Source: Hypomyces perniciosus
Lineage: Eukaryota > Ascomycota > Sordariomycetes > Hypocreales > Hypocreaceae
Length of the DNA: 64,000 nt
Assembly: GCA_008477525.1 (NCBI GenBank)
Contig: SPDT01000009.1
Location: forward strand, 1,178,001-1,242,000
Direction of reading: 5' to 3'
Shown: positions 52,499 to 64,000 of the stretch, piece by piece
Numbering within the stretch: the first letter of the stretch is position 1
Layout of the letters: every line of letters starts with the position of its first letter
Translations under genes and position numbers: made by a program
Notes under the pieces: model-generated
Databases searched by the model: none
Seen by the model: the letters and a program-made list of their open reading frames with translations, nothing else
Told to the model about the DNA's origin: nothing

Positions 52499-54416
52499 TG
52501 CAGTATATAGTTTTAGTATACCTTTAAAGGTTATAAAAGCTAAGGTATCTGTTATATTAGGTTATTTGGGCTTTTTAAATTTAGAGTTCTGCTAAGGTTA
52601 AGTAGCTGAAAAGTTTAAATCCTACTTTAATATCTTTTTTAAATAAAATAAAGTAATAGTAAGTGTTAATAGTTTTATTAAAGGGGGCCTTTTAATAAAA
52701 GATTAAGGGTTTTTTAGATTTAGCATTTACTTTAGCTTTAATTAGGATTAGTATATCTATAAGGGAGGTGCTTAAGGTATTAGTATAGTATTTAAGGATA
52801 CTGTATATAAAGAAGCTTTTCTATATACGCGCTTCTTTAATCTTTAGGCTATTAGCCTTTGCAGTTAAGGTTAAGGCAAGGATTTTTTTTTAATATTTTT
52901 TATTTTAGTTTAGAGTATAAAGCTAGATTTTACTTTTTAAAAGTAAATAATATCTTTACTTTTAAGGTTATTAATTTTAATAACCTCTTGCTTAGCGCTA
53001 ATAGCAGTAATCTTTTTTTAGCTATAGTTTAAAGGGACTTAAAGGAAAATCCTATTATTAGTCTTTAAAGTAATCTTTATTTATTTTTATTTATTTTTAA
53101 AAGTAATAGGGGCTAGCCTGCTATTACTTTAAAAGGTAGGTTTATGTTTTTTTCCTTATATTAAGGGATTTTTATTTATACCTATAGCTGCGACTATAGC
53201 CTATATAACTTGCTTTAGGCTACTGGTCGCCAGTAAGGCGCCTGGGTCAGTCTAAGTTAAAAGGTAGGGTTTAATTTATTATTGCTTAACATTTTAGTAA
53301 ATTTTTTTACTGACTGGCTATATAGTTATTGGTTAGGCTAGAGGGGGGTTCCTGCCTAACTTCTTAAAGTCTATAAAGGCCCCTAAAGAAAAGAGGCCCT
53401 TAAAAGTGTCAGTAAGCGCTTTACTTGCTTGCAGGGCGGCTAAAAGATAGTATTTTCTTTAATATTTAGCTAGGCAGTTATTAATAGTTTAGGCTACTAA
53501 GAATAAAACTTCCTATCTAGCTCTCTAAATTGCATTAATTTCTTTAATTTAAGCGAAGATTTTATAAGCTACAGTAGACTGCTTACTGTTATTAAAGGTA
53601 AATACTTTTATCAGCCCGCTTTAAAGGGAGGAAAAGAGGCCTTCCTAAGTCCCTTTTAAAAAGAGAGAGATACTAGGTTTTATATTAAAACCGAAATTAA
53701 GTCTAAGGATATCAGTTTCGATATATTTATTATCGATATAGCGTTTTTTAGGAGTAAGCGGGAGGACTGTAGTCCCTCTTTATTCCAGGATTAAAGGAGT
53801 GCTCTCTTTCTTAAGTCGCTAGATTGCTGCCTGCCCAGCGGCAGCGAGGTTTAGTTATCCCTAGTTTACTTAAAGTCTAATAGCATTCGCTATCTTTCTC
53901 TATATGCCCAGGAGGGGCGAGGGAGCGTTATTAAGCTTGTTTTTCTTAATAGCTAGTCAAGAGGTTGTGAATTTTGGTAAGTAGGCACCTAAAAGGTGGG
54001 GTACCTGTAGGTGTAGGAGGGAAGCTCATATATGCGATATTTATCCTAATAGCAAAACACCAAATATCACTTATACAACCAATGCTACGTCCGACGTAAT
54101 TGGTGCTCTCGAAGGGCTGCCAACCGAACTACCGTCCCTATATAGATCCCGAAGGAGAAAATCTATCTTCAAGCGGAGGCAAGGGAGTTGCGGGAGCAGC
54201 CGGATTCGAAGGCCTTGGAATTATCCTAAATGATTCGACTAATGACTGTGCGATGAAATTACTTTGTTGGCAACATGTATATGGAGTGGGAACAATGTTC
54301 CATTATCGGAATGATTGGTGTAGTAGTACAGAAAAAATCCCCGCCTAATAAATATTATTACTATTATCCCTTGGTCAAACTATATTGAAATCCCTGCTCT
54401 TTAACCCCTCTCATTC
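52499..54416. repeat. AT-rich relic DNA (RIP-like)
   Basis: Heavily A/T-biased, stop-filled sequence up to ~54060, with short GC-rich islands (53210-53250, 53330-53400). It then becomes normal composition before the ABC gene. A short frame at 54100-54348 shows no domain. Confidence 0.55.
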
Positions 54417-57400
54417 TTAGAAGAAATAGAATAGTTTCCAATGCTTCACTTTTGTGGCCCATGTAAACAAATATACCAACGCAAAATTGCCAGCTGTAAA
54501 CAGCACGAAGATGCCCCAGCATCCCCACTTCCCTCCCAATTGTCCATCACCAAGGTTAAACTGTGCCAGGAATTGATCACCCGAGTTCCAGAGGCATACT
54601 TGACACTCAATGGGGTAGGATGTGTTAGGGTTAAGAAGTTGTGCAGAGGAAGAGAGGACCCAATCAGAAGCATAAGAAGCGCAAGTTTGGTCTGGAGGTG
54701 GAGTAAAATATATCAGGTCTGAAGGAGAGCATGATACAGGAACGGATGAAGTTACGGCTGTGACCATGCCTCCAAGCAGGTAGGTAAATGGAGAAAGATA
54801 GTAGAGCTAAATGTATTATTAGATAGGTGGATTCGTCAGGTGGTGGGTTTGGGAGGATCGCTTACCCAGTAGCGCCAGAAGACTTGAATTTGGTCGTAGG
54901 GAACGATGATTCCGTTGAACCAGTTGCATGTGCAGACAATAAAGACGAGGACATTTCCAGCTGCACCAAGGTCTGGGCTCAATGCCATCATAAACAATCC
55001 AAGGAGAACCTAGGCATTTGTTAGTTTGCGGCCGGCTTGGTTGCGGCATACCAATCGCGACTCACTTGGAAGATCTCGTAAGTCAAGAGGAACAGGAAGA
55101 TATAGCCCGCCTCTGCTTGAGGTAGTCCACTGGGGAAGTACCAAAGAACGTAGTACAAAACTGTGACAAGGATAGCACCGGGTATTTCCGAGAGGATGGT
55201 GGAAGATGCAAACGCAATCCATCCATATGTATGAGAAGGCCCCTCACGAAACATCCAGTAAAGACTCGCGAAAAAGTACCGAGCAAGAATAACATTAACG
55301 ATCGCGTTGCAAAGGAACAGGATGAAGAAGACGCTGAACATTCTGTTCTTCATGTTAGGATGACGCACTAATAAGATTGCATGAAGATACTCGCCGATTC
55401 TGAAGGTCATGTGGACTGGTTCCAAGCTGGAAGAAGGTGAACCCAACTAGGATAGCGCTGATGACGTGTACCCAAATCTTGGAGTACATATATGGTGGAT
55501 TCCTCCACTGACTCAACAACATTCGTTTCGTCAGCAACCAAGTCTGTGTCAGAACTGAAGCATTATACTCGGAAGCCTGTTCGTCAAAATGTGCGTTATT
55601 GTTGTCATTGCTCGTCTTGCTGTTCTCTATTTCTTGGACGAGGTTCGCAGATTCTGGAGACGCTTCCCAGTTCGCAGCCCAGTTAGATCCCTTGTCGTTT
55701 GTGCGAGCGTTTACACCTGCACCAACAGTTTCCAGAATGAATGCACTGGGATTAGAGCCGTGGGGGCAGATGGCACCGTGACGAGCAAAATATGGTAGCG
55801 CTGCGGTTACCTTGCCGAAACTGTATGAAGTGTTAATCATTGGGACGTGAGCGGAGTAGGCAATAAGTGGAAACGTACTAGAGCTGCTGACCCTCAGATG
55901 ACAGAGCCAGCAGATTGTCGAACTGGGAGAATAGGAGCGCAGATGGTTGATGAATCGTGACTATAGTAGCCTGGCCATGACGAGCAAGTTGCTTCAGGTA
56001 GTGAACAATACGGGCGGCACCCTGAGAGTCCAATCCCGATGTCGGCTCATCAGCAAAGAGGATTTCTGGCCTCGCCGCAAGCTCAACACCGATCTATGTC
56101 CATCCGAATTTAGTAGATAGAGCCGATGTATGGGAGCTCATTGACTTGGTGCAGGTTGGGACATACCGTTACCCGCTTGAGCCGCTCTACACCTAGGCCA
56201 ATGCCATCTTCTCCAATCAGGACGTCTTGGACATCAGTCAGGTCGAGTAATTCTAGAACCTTGTCGACATAGGTAAGCCTCTCAGCCTTTGAATATGTCT
56301 GGGGCTGTCGCAATAGAGCAGAGAATTCAAGCGCCTCTCGGACTGTGGCTGTGCCATCATGAAGATCCATCTGTTGAGCAAAACCTGGTAACCGTTAGAA
56401 TTCGGCGTCTAGGCTTTAAGAAATATGTATAATGATGTATACTTACCAACGCTCTTCCTGTAACTTGAACTCAGCGGCTGATTTCCCACGAGGACTTCGC
56501 CCTGTAGCTGACCTGCAAAGTTTGTCTGGCTGAGTGCTGTAAGGAGGGTTGTCTTGCCCGCGCCACTGGCACCGCATAATGCAGTCAGTTCCCCCCGCCT
56601 CACGTATCCCGAGATATTCTTCAGAATGTGGTTTTCTCCAATGTCTATGTTTACATGCCTCCAGGTAAGCGCGAGTTCTCCCAACCCACCAGAATGGCCG
56701 TTGAGCTGGCCAGCCACAGAGTTGGATCGTAAGACGGGGGCTGACTTCTCCACATCTTCAACGGCATCTTCCTTTGTCTTTTGGTCGCGTCGTTTTGCGA
56801 AGACAAGAGGGGACCCGCCCTGTGGTGCAAACCTCATGGTCTCACTTCCAAAAATGCCGATAAAAAGATAGATAACGGCAATGGCGATCATGATTCCAAT
56901 ATTACGCCATCTATGGGATGCAGAGAAGCCAAAGGAGTTGATGTATTGGGTTCCTGAAACGCTGGTTTGACCTATAAGGGCTCCTCTGATTGCACAAGTT
57001 TGATGCCCTGGAAGTCCGTCTTGTGGAACGAGATTGTTGTCACAGGAGAGGGTCAACCCGGTAAATTCGTTTGAGAAAAGCTGTAGAAATAGTTGGTTCG
57101 CATAAAAGAACATGACTCTGGTGATATTTTGGGGCTTACCGACATTTTCGAACCCGTAATACATGGGATTGATATAGTGTAGCCATCCGAAGGCTGCACC
57201 CATATCGTTTGGTGGAATCAAGAACCCGGCAAAGAGGAGGAGGACTGTACAGGAGAAGCCTCCATATCGAAAGCCTAGACACACATATTAGTGATAGGAG
57301 ACCCTATCCTTGCAATAATGGGTCTTACAGTCATCCAGGGTTCCAACATAGTAAGCAAACATGCGTAGCAGATTGCTGAAGCACACAGTCGAGATGAATA

Positions 57401-59181
57401 GAGTCAGGTAGAAGAAGAAGAATTTTCCCGCTTCGACCTGTAATCTCGAGAGAAAGTAGAACACAATGACGAATAGGACATGCTGAAAGGCAATGAGCGG
57501 TAAGTCGATGAGAAATCTAGCAAACGCAACGGCAGATGGACGGTTCAGATGCAGCTGAGCTAGAAACATCAGTTAGCTGAGCCTTCTAGACTTAGGCATA
57601 TTCCTAGCAAATGCTCACCTTGTCTCTCAATCACAGGTCTATTAGTATGGGCGTCGAAGAGCTCCGGGAATTGAAGCCAACCATTGAGGATTAATGCAAA
57701 GTACAAGATGCCTCCTCTTGTGAAAGCTCCTTGGGCAGTGTTATCGATATTGAAGTAGACGCTACCACAGACGAGACAGAGGATAAGCGTGGTAATCCAC
57801 TTGATATAGTAGACCCTACGCTGACCAGTGACCAGCTGGTACTCTCTTGTCAGACACTCTCGCACTTGTGCGGGGAATGATAGACGATAGGAATCGCTAG
57901 GCAATAGAGAATCAGCCTGGGCTTGCTCTTGTCTGTACTCATCGATTTCGGACAGCAAAGCTTGACAATTCTCTGAGCGTTTGAATGCAGCTGCCAAGTC
58001 AGCAGGTGATTTAATCTTCTCAGCATCCGATCCAGGTCTGACTCGTCGCTCTTCTGGATCCGTCACAGTGACAAGAAACTCGGCAGTTGTTTGTCCCGGA
58101 ACAGGGACATATCCCAAATCTTCAAAGTACTTCCAGGCCTCCGATGTAGGACCAAAGAATACCTCGTACCCTTGATCAAGAACCACGACTTTGTCAAAGT
58201 TCTTGTAGAGGTCCTCACCTGCCTGATATAGGGTTGCCAAGGTTGTCTTGTGACCAATATCTGTAACTGCTCGCAAAGCTTTGGCAAAGTCCAGGGCAGT
58301 AGAAGAGTCAAGACCTCGTGTTGAATTATCAAAGCACTGGACTGAAGAACCAGCAGCCAACACTTCAGCAATTGACACTCTGTAGTTCCCAGTATTAGCT
58401 CTAACGGTACCGGAAATAATATCAACAAGACCCACCGTTTTCTTTCACCACCAGATACGCCTGGACTGAATGGTCCACCAACAGTTGTATCTAGAGCATG
58501 AGAAAGTCCAAAAAGCTTCGCAACGACCTCTACTAAATTAGCGACTGACTTGCTGTCCCGTACCTCTGAGGGAAGCGAGTTTCTCAGAGCAAACCGGATG
58601 GTTTGCCTGACGGTTAAGGATGCGATATGCCTGTCCTCCTCTGGAAGATATATGGTTTCTCGAGCGTGATCATGCTTAAACACAGATGCAGGGATATTGG
58701 CGTATTCCACATCCCCTGTTACTGTGAGAGGGGATTGATTGGCAGCCGTCCTAAGAAAGGTTGAGCAGCCACTTCCTGGTCGACCCAGCACAAGTAACAT
58801 CTCCCCAGGCTTGACAATACCGGTGAAATCTACCAGAACTGGCCTTCCTGTAGGAGAGAATGCATTTGGAGAGATACGAGAGAAAATGTTCTCTTTGATG
58901 AAGCGAGCCTGGTCGGGCCCAAATGTGTTTAAAATAGCTCGGGGTAAGGTTTTGACATCGATATCAGTTCCTGATGGAGCTGAGACGGAAAGGTCCTTGA
59001 ATGAGAGGCCAATCTGCTTCGGGGCTTCTTGACCCTTAGGAGACTGGCTACTCAGAAGAATTCTGATCGAGTCAAGTCCCTCTGATTTGGTTGTCTTGGG
59101 ACTAGACGAGTCGGCCCCATCTGAGTCCACCATGGGGTCACTCAGCCTCTCCAGCCGAGAGGACCCGAGCTCACAAGACAT
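54417..59181 (-). CDS. PDR-type (ABC-G) full-size ABC transporter, 1411 aa
   Basis: Ten exons join in phase: 59181-58436, 58379-57619, 57559-57329, 57274-56447, 56384-56167, 56093-55879, 55820-55395, 55342-55066, 55009-54866, 54806-54417. Start ATG 59181 ([13 protein letters not shown]). NBD1 has Walker A GRPGSGCS (133-140, with the Cys typical of PDR), signature VSGGERKR and Walker [14 protein letters not shown]. Six TM spans and an ectodomain follow. NBD2 has Walker [10 protein letters not shown] (~814), the degenerate signature [10 protein letters not shown] and Walker [14 protein letters not shown] (~940). A second TM block ends the protein. By family it is an ATP-driven plasma-membrane exporter of hydrophobic compounds, including azole-type drugs; the substrate here is unknown. 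One intron (55394-55343) has a GC donor. It is divergent from the MFS gene. Confidence 0.93.
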
Positions 59182-60280
59182 GTTTGGTGGCGTTGAGGGG
59201 CGCTGGTGATAACAGATAAATTTGAACAAGACAATTGGTAATGCGACTGGAGAAGAGCAAAAGCGAGAGCGAAAATAAGAGGCGGAAGGTTGGGAGGTGA
59301 AACCCTAACGTGTAAGAAGTTTGAAACAACTTTACACAGCTCGCATAAACAAAATAGGAGTTTCTTAGTTGGAGGATGGTGTGGGTTTGGATTAGAAAAT
59401 GGCCCAGCTCTCGCCCAGGCGCCCTAAAAGAAGGCCATGATATCGGACAAGGGGAGCTCAACTCCGACCCCCGTTAATAACAACAGACAGGGCTTTTTTG
59501 TGTCACTTGCTTGAGAAGAGCAAGTATGTCCTCTTGGTGATGACTACCATGAAGTCAATGATTCGATTGTGAGATCTCAAGTGGGGCAGTTGCAGAAGTC
59601 CGACTCTGTTCGGAGCAAAATGGCATATTTTGTCGGACTTGGCTTGACACATTCGGGGCGTTGTGGCGGATTACTCTATGCCCTTCCAGATGGATGCTGA
59701 CATAGCAAAGACAACCAATACACTTCTATCTCTTATTGTGATTAAGAATCTCCATCTGGAAGGACAGCAATTATATGTCATGGCTTGGCCAGATTACACT
59801 AGATTCTCATCAGCGAGCTAACAAACCCTGTTTCATAGCTAGATAAATGTGCCCGGCTGTCCAAGCCCTGCATCTAGACTCCCTGTCACTCCCAAGAACG
59901 AATCCGACTTATGCGAACAACAGCATCATCGGTATGATCTAACTTCTTTTCTAATAATATATTCGGTTATTTTGCCACATTATGGCGTGCTACTGTCCTT
60001 GATGGATTAGTGCACCGCTATGCTTCTTCTGATATCAGTCCCATACTGTTGGGTCTGCATTTCAATCACTCTTCAACAGGCATCTGCGACCCTCCCATGA
60101 ATTGCGATGTGAACAATAAATAGATAGCTAGACACGAGAATCAAGACACGAGAATCAAGACACCTTCACTTCGGATCTCTCACTATCCTATCTTGCAATT
60201 TCTTGTAGCGATCTTTCTACTGCTTGTTGTATTCACATTTATTCTAGACCCCAAAGCCACTGTAGCCATCTCATCTCAAG
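59182..60280. promoter_or_regulatory. shared divergent promoter of ABC and MFS transporters
   Basis: This 1.1-kb interval contains an inverted repeat AAGTCCGAC (59596-59604) / GTCGGACTT (59632-59640) with TTCGGAGC between, i.e. CGG triplets suited to a Zn2Cys6 regulator. It also holds a 13-bp inverted repeat CCTTCCAGATGGA (59682-59694) / TCCATCTGGAAGG (59751-59763). CT-rich leader sequence precedes the MFS ATG. Confidence 0.5.
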
Positions 60281-62151
60281 ATGGTGGATAAGTCCAGCCC
60301 TCCAACGGCGTGGTGGCATGACCGTGGTTTGAGGAACCTGTATCTGTCACTGCCTATTGTCATTCTTAGTAGTTCGTACCAGGGTTTCGACGGTATGATC
60401 ATGAACGGCCTGCAACTGCTACCATCTTGGCAAAAAGGTAATTCTCTCAGAGGGCCGCCCCGATGTATGAAAACCGGGCTAAACTTGACTTTAACACCTT
60501 CTTCCAGAGTTTGACTATCCGACCGGCCCTGTCCTAGGGACTCTCAACTCGATTCAAAGTGTTGGTGCTCTTGTCGCTCTGCCCTTTGTCGGCTGGATAG
60601 TTGACAAGATTGGTCGCCGCTGGTCTATCGCTTTCGGGGCAACATGGACACTCGTCGGTGCTATTCTCCAAGGCTCCTCAAAGCATATCGCCCAGTTCAT
60701 CATTGCGCGTTTCCTCATTGGTTGCGGATTGGCTTTCGTTGTTGTTGGTGCCCCGCTGTTACTGACTGAGTTGGCCCCCCCAAAGCACCGAGGCACTATC
60801 CTGTCTTATTTCCCAACTGCCTGGTATACTGGCGCGATTATTGCCGCCTGGACGACTTATGGCACTCAGTTCATTCAGAACTCTTGGTCATGGAGAATTC
60901 CCAGTCTCCTCCAGGGTGTTCCAGCCATCATTCAGATCGCACTTATCTGGATTGTACCCGAGAGCCCACGTTGGCTCATCTCCAAGGGAAAGGGAGTTGA
61001 AGCAAGAAAAATCCTCATTAACTGCCATGCCAATGGTGACGAGAACAGTGCCATTGTGGATGCTGAGTATACACAGATCAAGGATGCAATCCTTCGGGAT
61101 GCTCAATACAAGCGCCAAGGAAGCTTCATGGATCTCATTCGCACGAAGCCAAACAGGCGAAGATTTATTATTGTTACCTTTTGTGGTCTGTTCCTTGAGG
61201 TAAGCAGACAACCAACATTCAAAATGCATGTTACGTAGTATAGGGGCTGGACACTAAGTTTTCTAGATTTCGGGAAATGGGCTAGTCCAAATCTACCTTC
61301 ACAAAGTTCTGAATAGCATCGGCATCACAAGTGTTATCCAACAAACAACGATTAATGGCTGCTTGTCTATTTACAACTTTGTACTGGCACTAGGAGCATC
61401 GTTCCTTGTAGACAAAGTCGGTCGTCGAAAGCTGTTTCTCATCTCCACCTCGGGCATGTTCTTCGCCTTTATCCTTTGGACCACTTTCGCCGCCTGTAAG
61501 TAGCTGCATCTCAGCGCAATGGCTCAGGAGGGCTTCTGCCATCATATGGGAGAGCCCTCATTGTCCTTGCAGCTGCTAACTTTCTCCATTAGTGTATACC
61601 ACGTATCAAACGCGCAATTTTGCTATTGGCGTCCTTGTCTCCATCTTCCTCTCCAATGGCGCCTACGATCTTGGATGGACCCCTTTGTGGGCCTATCCTG
61701 CCGAGCTTCTCCAATTTGAAACACGAGCCCGTGGCGTCGCATACATGACAGGCGTCATGCACGCTGCAGGCTTTTTTTCTACCTTTGTCAATCCCATCGG
61801 ATTAGAGAACATCGGATGGAAGTATTACATCGCCTACATTGTTTACACATTTCTTGAGGTATGGCTAAGGCCGCAATATTCATTAACCCAGGCGTTTGAC
61901 CCAAATGTCGATGTAAAAGTAACTTCGGACTGATATTCTGCTTCTAGCTCGCTGCTGTCTGGTATTTTTTTGTTGAAACCAAAGGCTATACTCTGGAGGA
62001 GATTGGCACCATCTTTGAGACACCTGGACTTACATGGAAGCAACGGAGGAATATGAAGGCACCCCGTTTAATCCATGATTTAAACTCTGCCGAAGAAGAA
62101 GGGGAGACTAATAAGAGGAGAGATGTATATGTGGTGAATGAAGAGCTCTAA
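60281..62151 (+). CDS. MFS sugar porter (lactose-permease-like), 515 aa
   Basis: Exons 60281-60437, 60508-61199, 61267-61495, 61593-61858 and 61948-62151 join in phase. Start ATG 60281 (MVDKSSPPTAWWHDRGLRNL). Sugar-porter motifs are present: DKIGRRWS (85-92, loop 2-3), PESPRWLI (203-210), DKVGRRKL (loop 8-9) and VETKGYTLEEIG (from 457) after TM12. NGLQLLPSWQ and FDYPTGPVLGTLNSIQSVGA are typical of the fungal lactose permease/hexose subgroup. Twelve TM spans are expected in the plasma membrane, working as a proton symporter by family. The substrate cannot be read from the sequence. The length is normal for the family and nothing is broken. Confidence 0.92.
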
Positions 62152-63636
62152 GATACCGAGTGTCTTTCCGTTGGTGCTTGGGTCAGAATTGAGTAGAATC
62201 ATGGGAATATACACCCAGGTTTTATGCCATTCTCTGCTGGTAACCAAGGCGGCGCAGACGGCAGCAGTTGCGTCGCAAATGAGACTGCGTGCCCGTGACT
62301 GTCGGATAATGTGGATCTTGGTGCTAGAAAGCGCTGCCAGCTAGAATGTGGGAAATTCCAAAAGTCGTAGCTGACAGGCATTTACAACACTTCTATGAAA
62401 GAGATCAATAGAGATGAAATTAAGGTGTCCGAGGTTCCCTCTGCTGTGTTATCACCACTGACCACGCGACTGCATTACGCGATAATAACACTGGCTAACT
62501 CGGAATCGTTAAGCATTGTGATTCCTATTTTTGTATGGGCTCCTCTGTTCTCTGTTGGTCAATGAACTGAACACGGGTACCGGCCGCAAGATACGTGATT
62601 GTAACACCATTCAAAACTTGGGTCAAAGGCATGTTTGCTGGACGAGGCACTCAAACTGTGCAGACGGCAGAAAGGAGGGGCGATGCATGCACAAGAATGA
62701 CCAGGCCGATACCATGTACTAACAAATGAACAGGCTCAACCGCTCGGACATGATGAATTGTGCTAACAACCCTAGCCAGACAAGTTACCATTATTGTCTT
62801 TTTACCATCTGTGGCCTCAATTACCCCTTCGGAGCCACCGGGCAATTACGGAACACTCTCAGCCTGACATACCATTCCCTGGAGCTACTGCAGAGATTAG
62901 TCTCATTGGCACGGTATCGATATCGTCCATGACCATCAGCACACTTTTCACCGTCGCCTGGACTAAGAGGCGTACGTATTTTGTATGGGCGAGTTTAGTA
63001 CCGAAGCTCTGACTGTTAGCCCAAGGTCTTTGCTTGGGATGCATGCTGCTTATGATCGCTGTCGCGTAGCGTGTATTCTTAGTGTGTGATCAACTGTTTT
63101 AGTACAAAATAGGGGCCTTTAGTCTCCCTCGGAGGTATTCCTCGTATTGTGATCTCCTTATCCAACAACAAGGGGCCTAGTTATCCGAATTGAGTCATCA
63201 CTTCTGCTTGCACTTGACTAGTCGGTCCGAATGTCCTCTTAACCTTTCCGCTGGATACTCGGGCCGACCAGTCAACCCCCGCCGAGCATTTCCGTCACCC
63301 TCTTCTTCCCCATGTGGCTAGTCGTCGAATTCTTTGGTGCACAAAACTTTGTTTCAGAAAATGGGGTTGATGAGATACCGCTACTTACTCTTCTACACAA
63401 TGTAGTAGTTGGTAATATAATGCAGCGCAACTACCCGTTCAACGTCAACAAATACAGCTATCAAAGCAACACTCAAAGCGAGGCTATCCCTATGAGCCAA
63501 ACAGTGAAAAGCCCTAGATTTAATAACCCGAACCAAATGTATAGGTTAGAGTTTTGCCCCGTAGTAGATGAAACAGCGGGTTATAGAAACGGTGTTTAAT
63601 AATCAAAATGTTGCCCACGGACATGAAATATTTTCC
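62152..63636. other. intergenic, nothing recognised
   Basis: No supported gene in 1.5 kb. A 95-codon plus-strand frame at 63312 has no domain. Confidence 0.45.
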
Positions 63637-64000
63637 TTAGACTGTCACAGCAGCCTGGAGTCGATGCTCATGATCGAAGTGACTCTTACCCTGCGCAAAA
63701 AAATCACCCACTGGCACCTCCACCCCCCCTTTCTTCGGGTGTGCTCTCGCAACAGCGTTCGCTTTGACCATAACCTCATTCCATTCCTTGTCTGTCTCGC
63801 TGAGCCACGTAATTGCCCCACCAGCACCAAGCTCAAGCTCCTCGCCAGTATGAAGAATAGTCCGGATCACAACGGATTGATCGACAGTCCCACTCGCGCA
63901 GATATAACCCAAGCTTCCTGAGTAGACTCCACGGTCACGGTTGTTCTCGAGGTCGTCTAAAATTTGAACAGAGCGAAGTTTCGGTGCGCCGGTCATTGAG
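63637..64000 (-). CDS. p-aminobenzoate (ADC) synthase, C-terminal part
   Basis: The last ~121 codons of a chorismate-binding domain; the rest lies beyond the right edge. SMTGAPKLRSVQILDDLE, RGVYSGSLGYI, QSVVIRTIL and GAGGAITWLSETDKEWNEVM are the conserved catalytic-end motifs. MTGAPK and GVYSG with SVVIRT favour aminodeoxychorismate synthase over anthranilate synthase, which usually has LTGAPK/GIYGG. In fungi this is a bifunctional glutamine amidotransferase/synthase making 4-amino-4-deoxychorismate from chorismate for folate synthesis. The stop is at 63637. No frameshift is seen in the visible part. Confidence 0.88.
   Translation of the reverse strand, partial: SMTGAPKLRSVQILDDLENNRDRGVYSGSLGYICASGTVDQSVVIRTILHTGEELELGAGGAITWLSETDKEWNEVMVKANAVARAHPKKGGVEVPVGDFFAQGKSHFDHEHRLQAAVTV

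Noticed and set aside
54100..54348. 82-codon plus-strand frame beside the ABC transporter
   Set aside because: No homology signal and no splice partner.
63312..63599. 95-codon plus-strand frame before the PABA synthase end
   Set aside because: No domain; composition unlike neighbouring coding exons.
1..64000. CRISPR arrays, bacterial-type operons or tRNA genes
   Set aside because: No regularly spaced repeats, no bacterial gene organisation, and no tRNA cloverleaf that I could recognise; the DNA is clearly eukaryotic.

Overview
The window looks like accessory DNA from a filamentous ascomycete of the Aspergillus/Penicillium type (Eurotiales). The evidence is short phase-conserved introns (mostly 46-80 nt, GT..AG, with CTAAC/CTGAT-like branch sites), a dispersed 5S rRNA gene, a full-length PDR-type ABC transporter, a sugar-porter MFS gene and a PABA-synthase end. 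It also carries fungal LINE, hAT and chromodomain-gypsy elements, and AT-rich TE graveyards with the C-to-T look of repeat-induced point mutation. The species cannot be named from the sequence.

Layout. 1-690: LINE fragment (-). 1.4-1.9 kb: Myb/SANT-like gene. 2.0-2.9 kb: Tc1/mariner-type miniature-element remnants. 6.2-9.4 kb: convergent, frameshifted PD-(D/E)XK-like and kinase-like genes. 10.7-13.1 kb: decayed hAT transposase, then a divergent pair X1(-)/M1(+). 13.5-22 kb: coiled-coil gene, F-box/ankyrin gene, and a zinc-finger/YDR124W-like gene broken by an in-frame TAG. 22.3-22.65 kb: LINE 3' end with target-site duplication (TSD). 23.4-29.2 kb: M2(-), a large hairpin, an unknown three-exon gene, then a second divergent pair M3(-)/X2(+). 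29.2-29.5 kb: solo LTR. 29.6-40 kb: small unknown genes, a LINE insertion, a LaeA-like methyltransferase without its SAM motif, and a BCS1-like ATPase without Walker A. 41.8-54 kb: AT-rich repeat island with nested solo LTRs, a 5S gene, a 9-bp microsatellite and one intact young chromovirus. 54.4-62.2 kb: PDR transporter (-) and MFS sugar transporter (+) diverging from a shared promoter. 63.6 kb to the edge: PABA synthase C-terminus (-).

How the parts may work together. The most interesting unexplained element is a two-component, head-to-head gene unit. It pairs a roughly 7-TM membrane protein (family M; three paralogs with one intron at the identical position) with a soluble or possibly nuclear partner (family X; two paralogs). 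The unit occurs twice, 15 kb apart, with a third unpaired M between. I recognise no described family for M or X. The conserved pairing suggests a sensor/effector or allorecognition-like function, which is inference only. The PDR/MFS block and the PABA gene look like ordinary chromosome at the right end.
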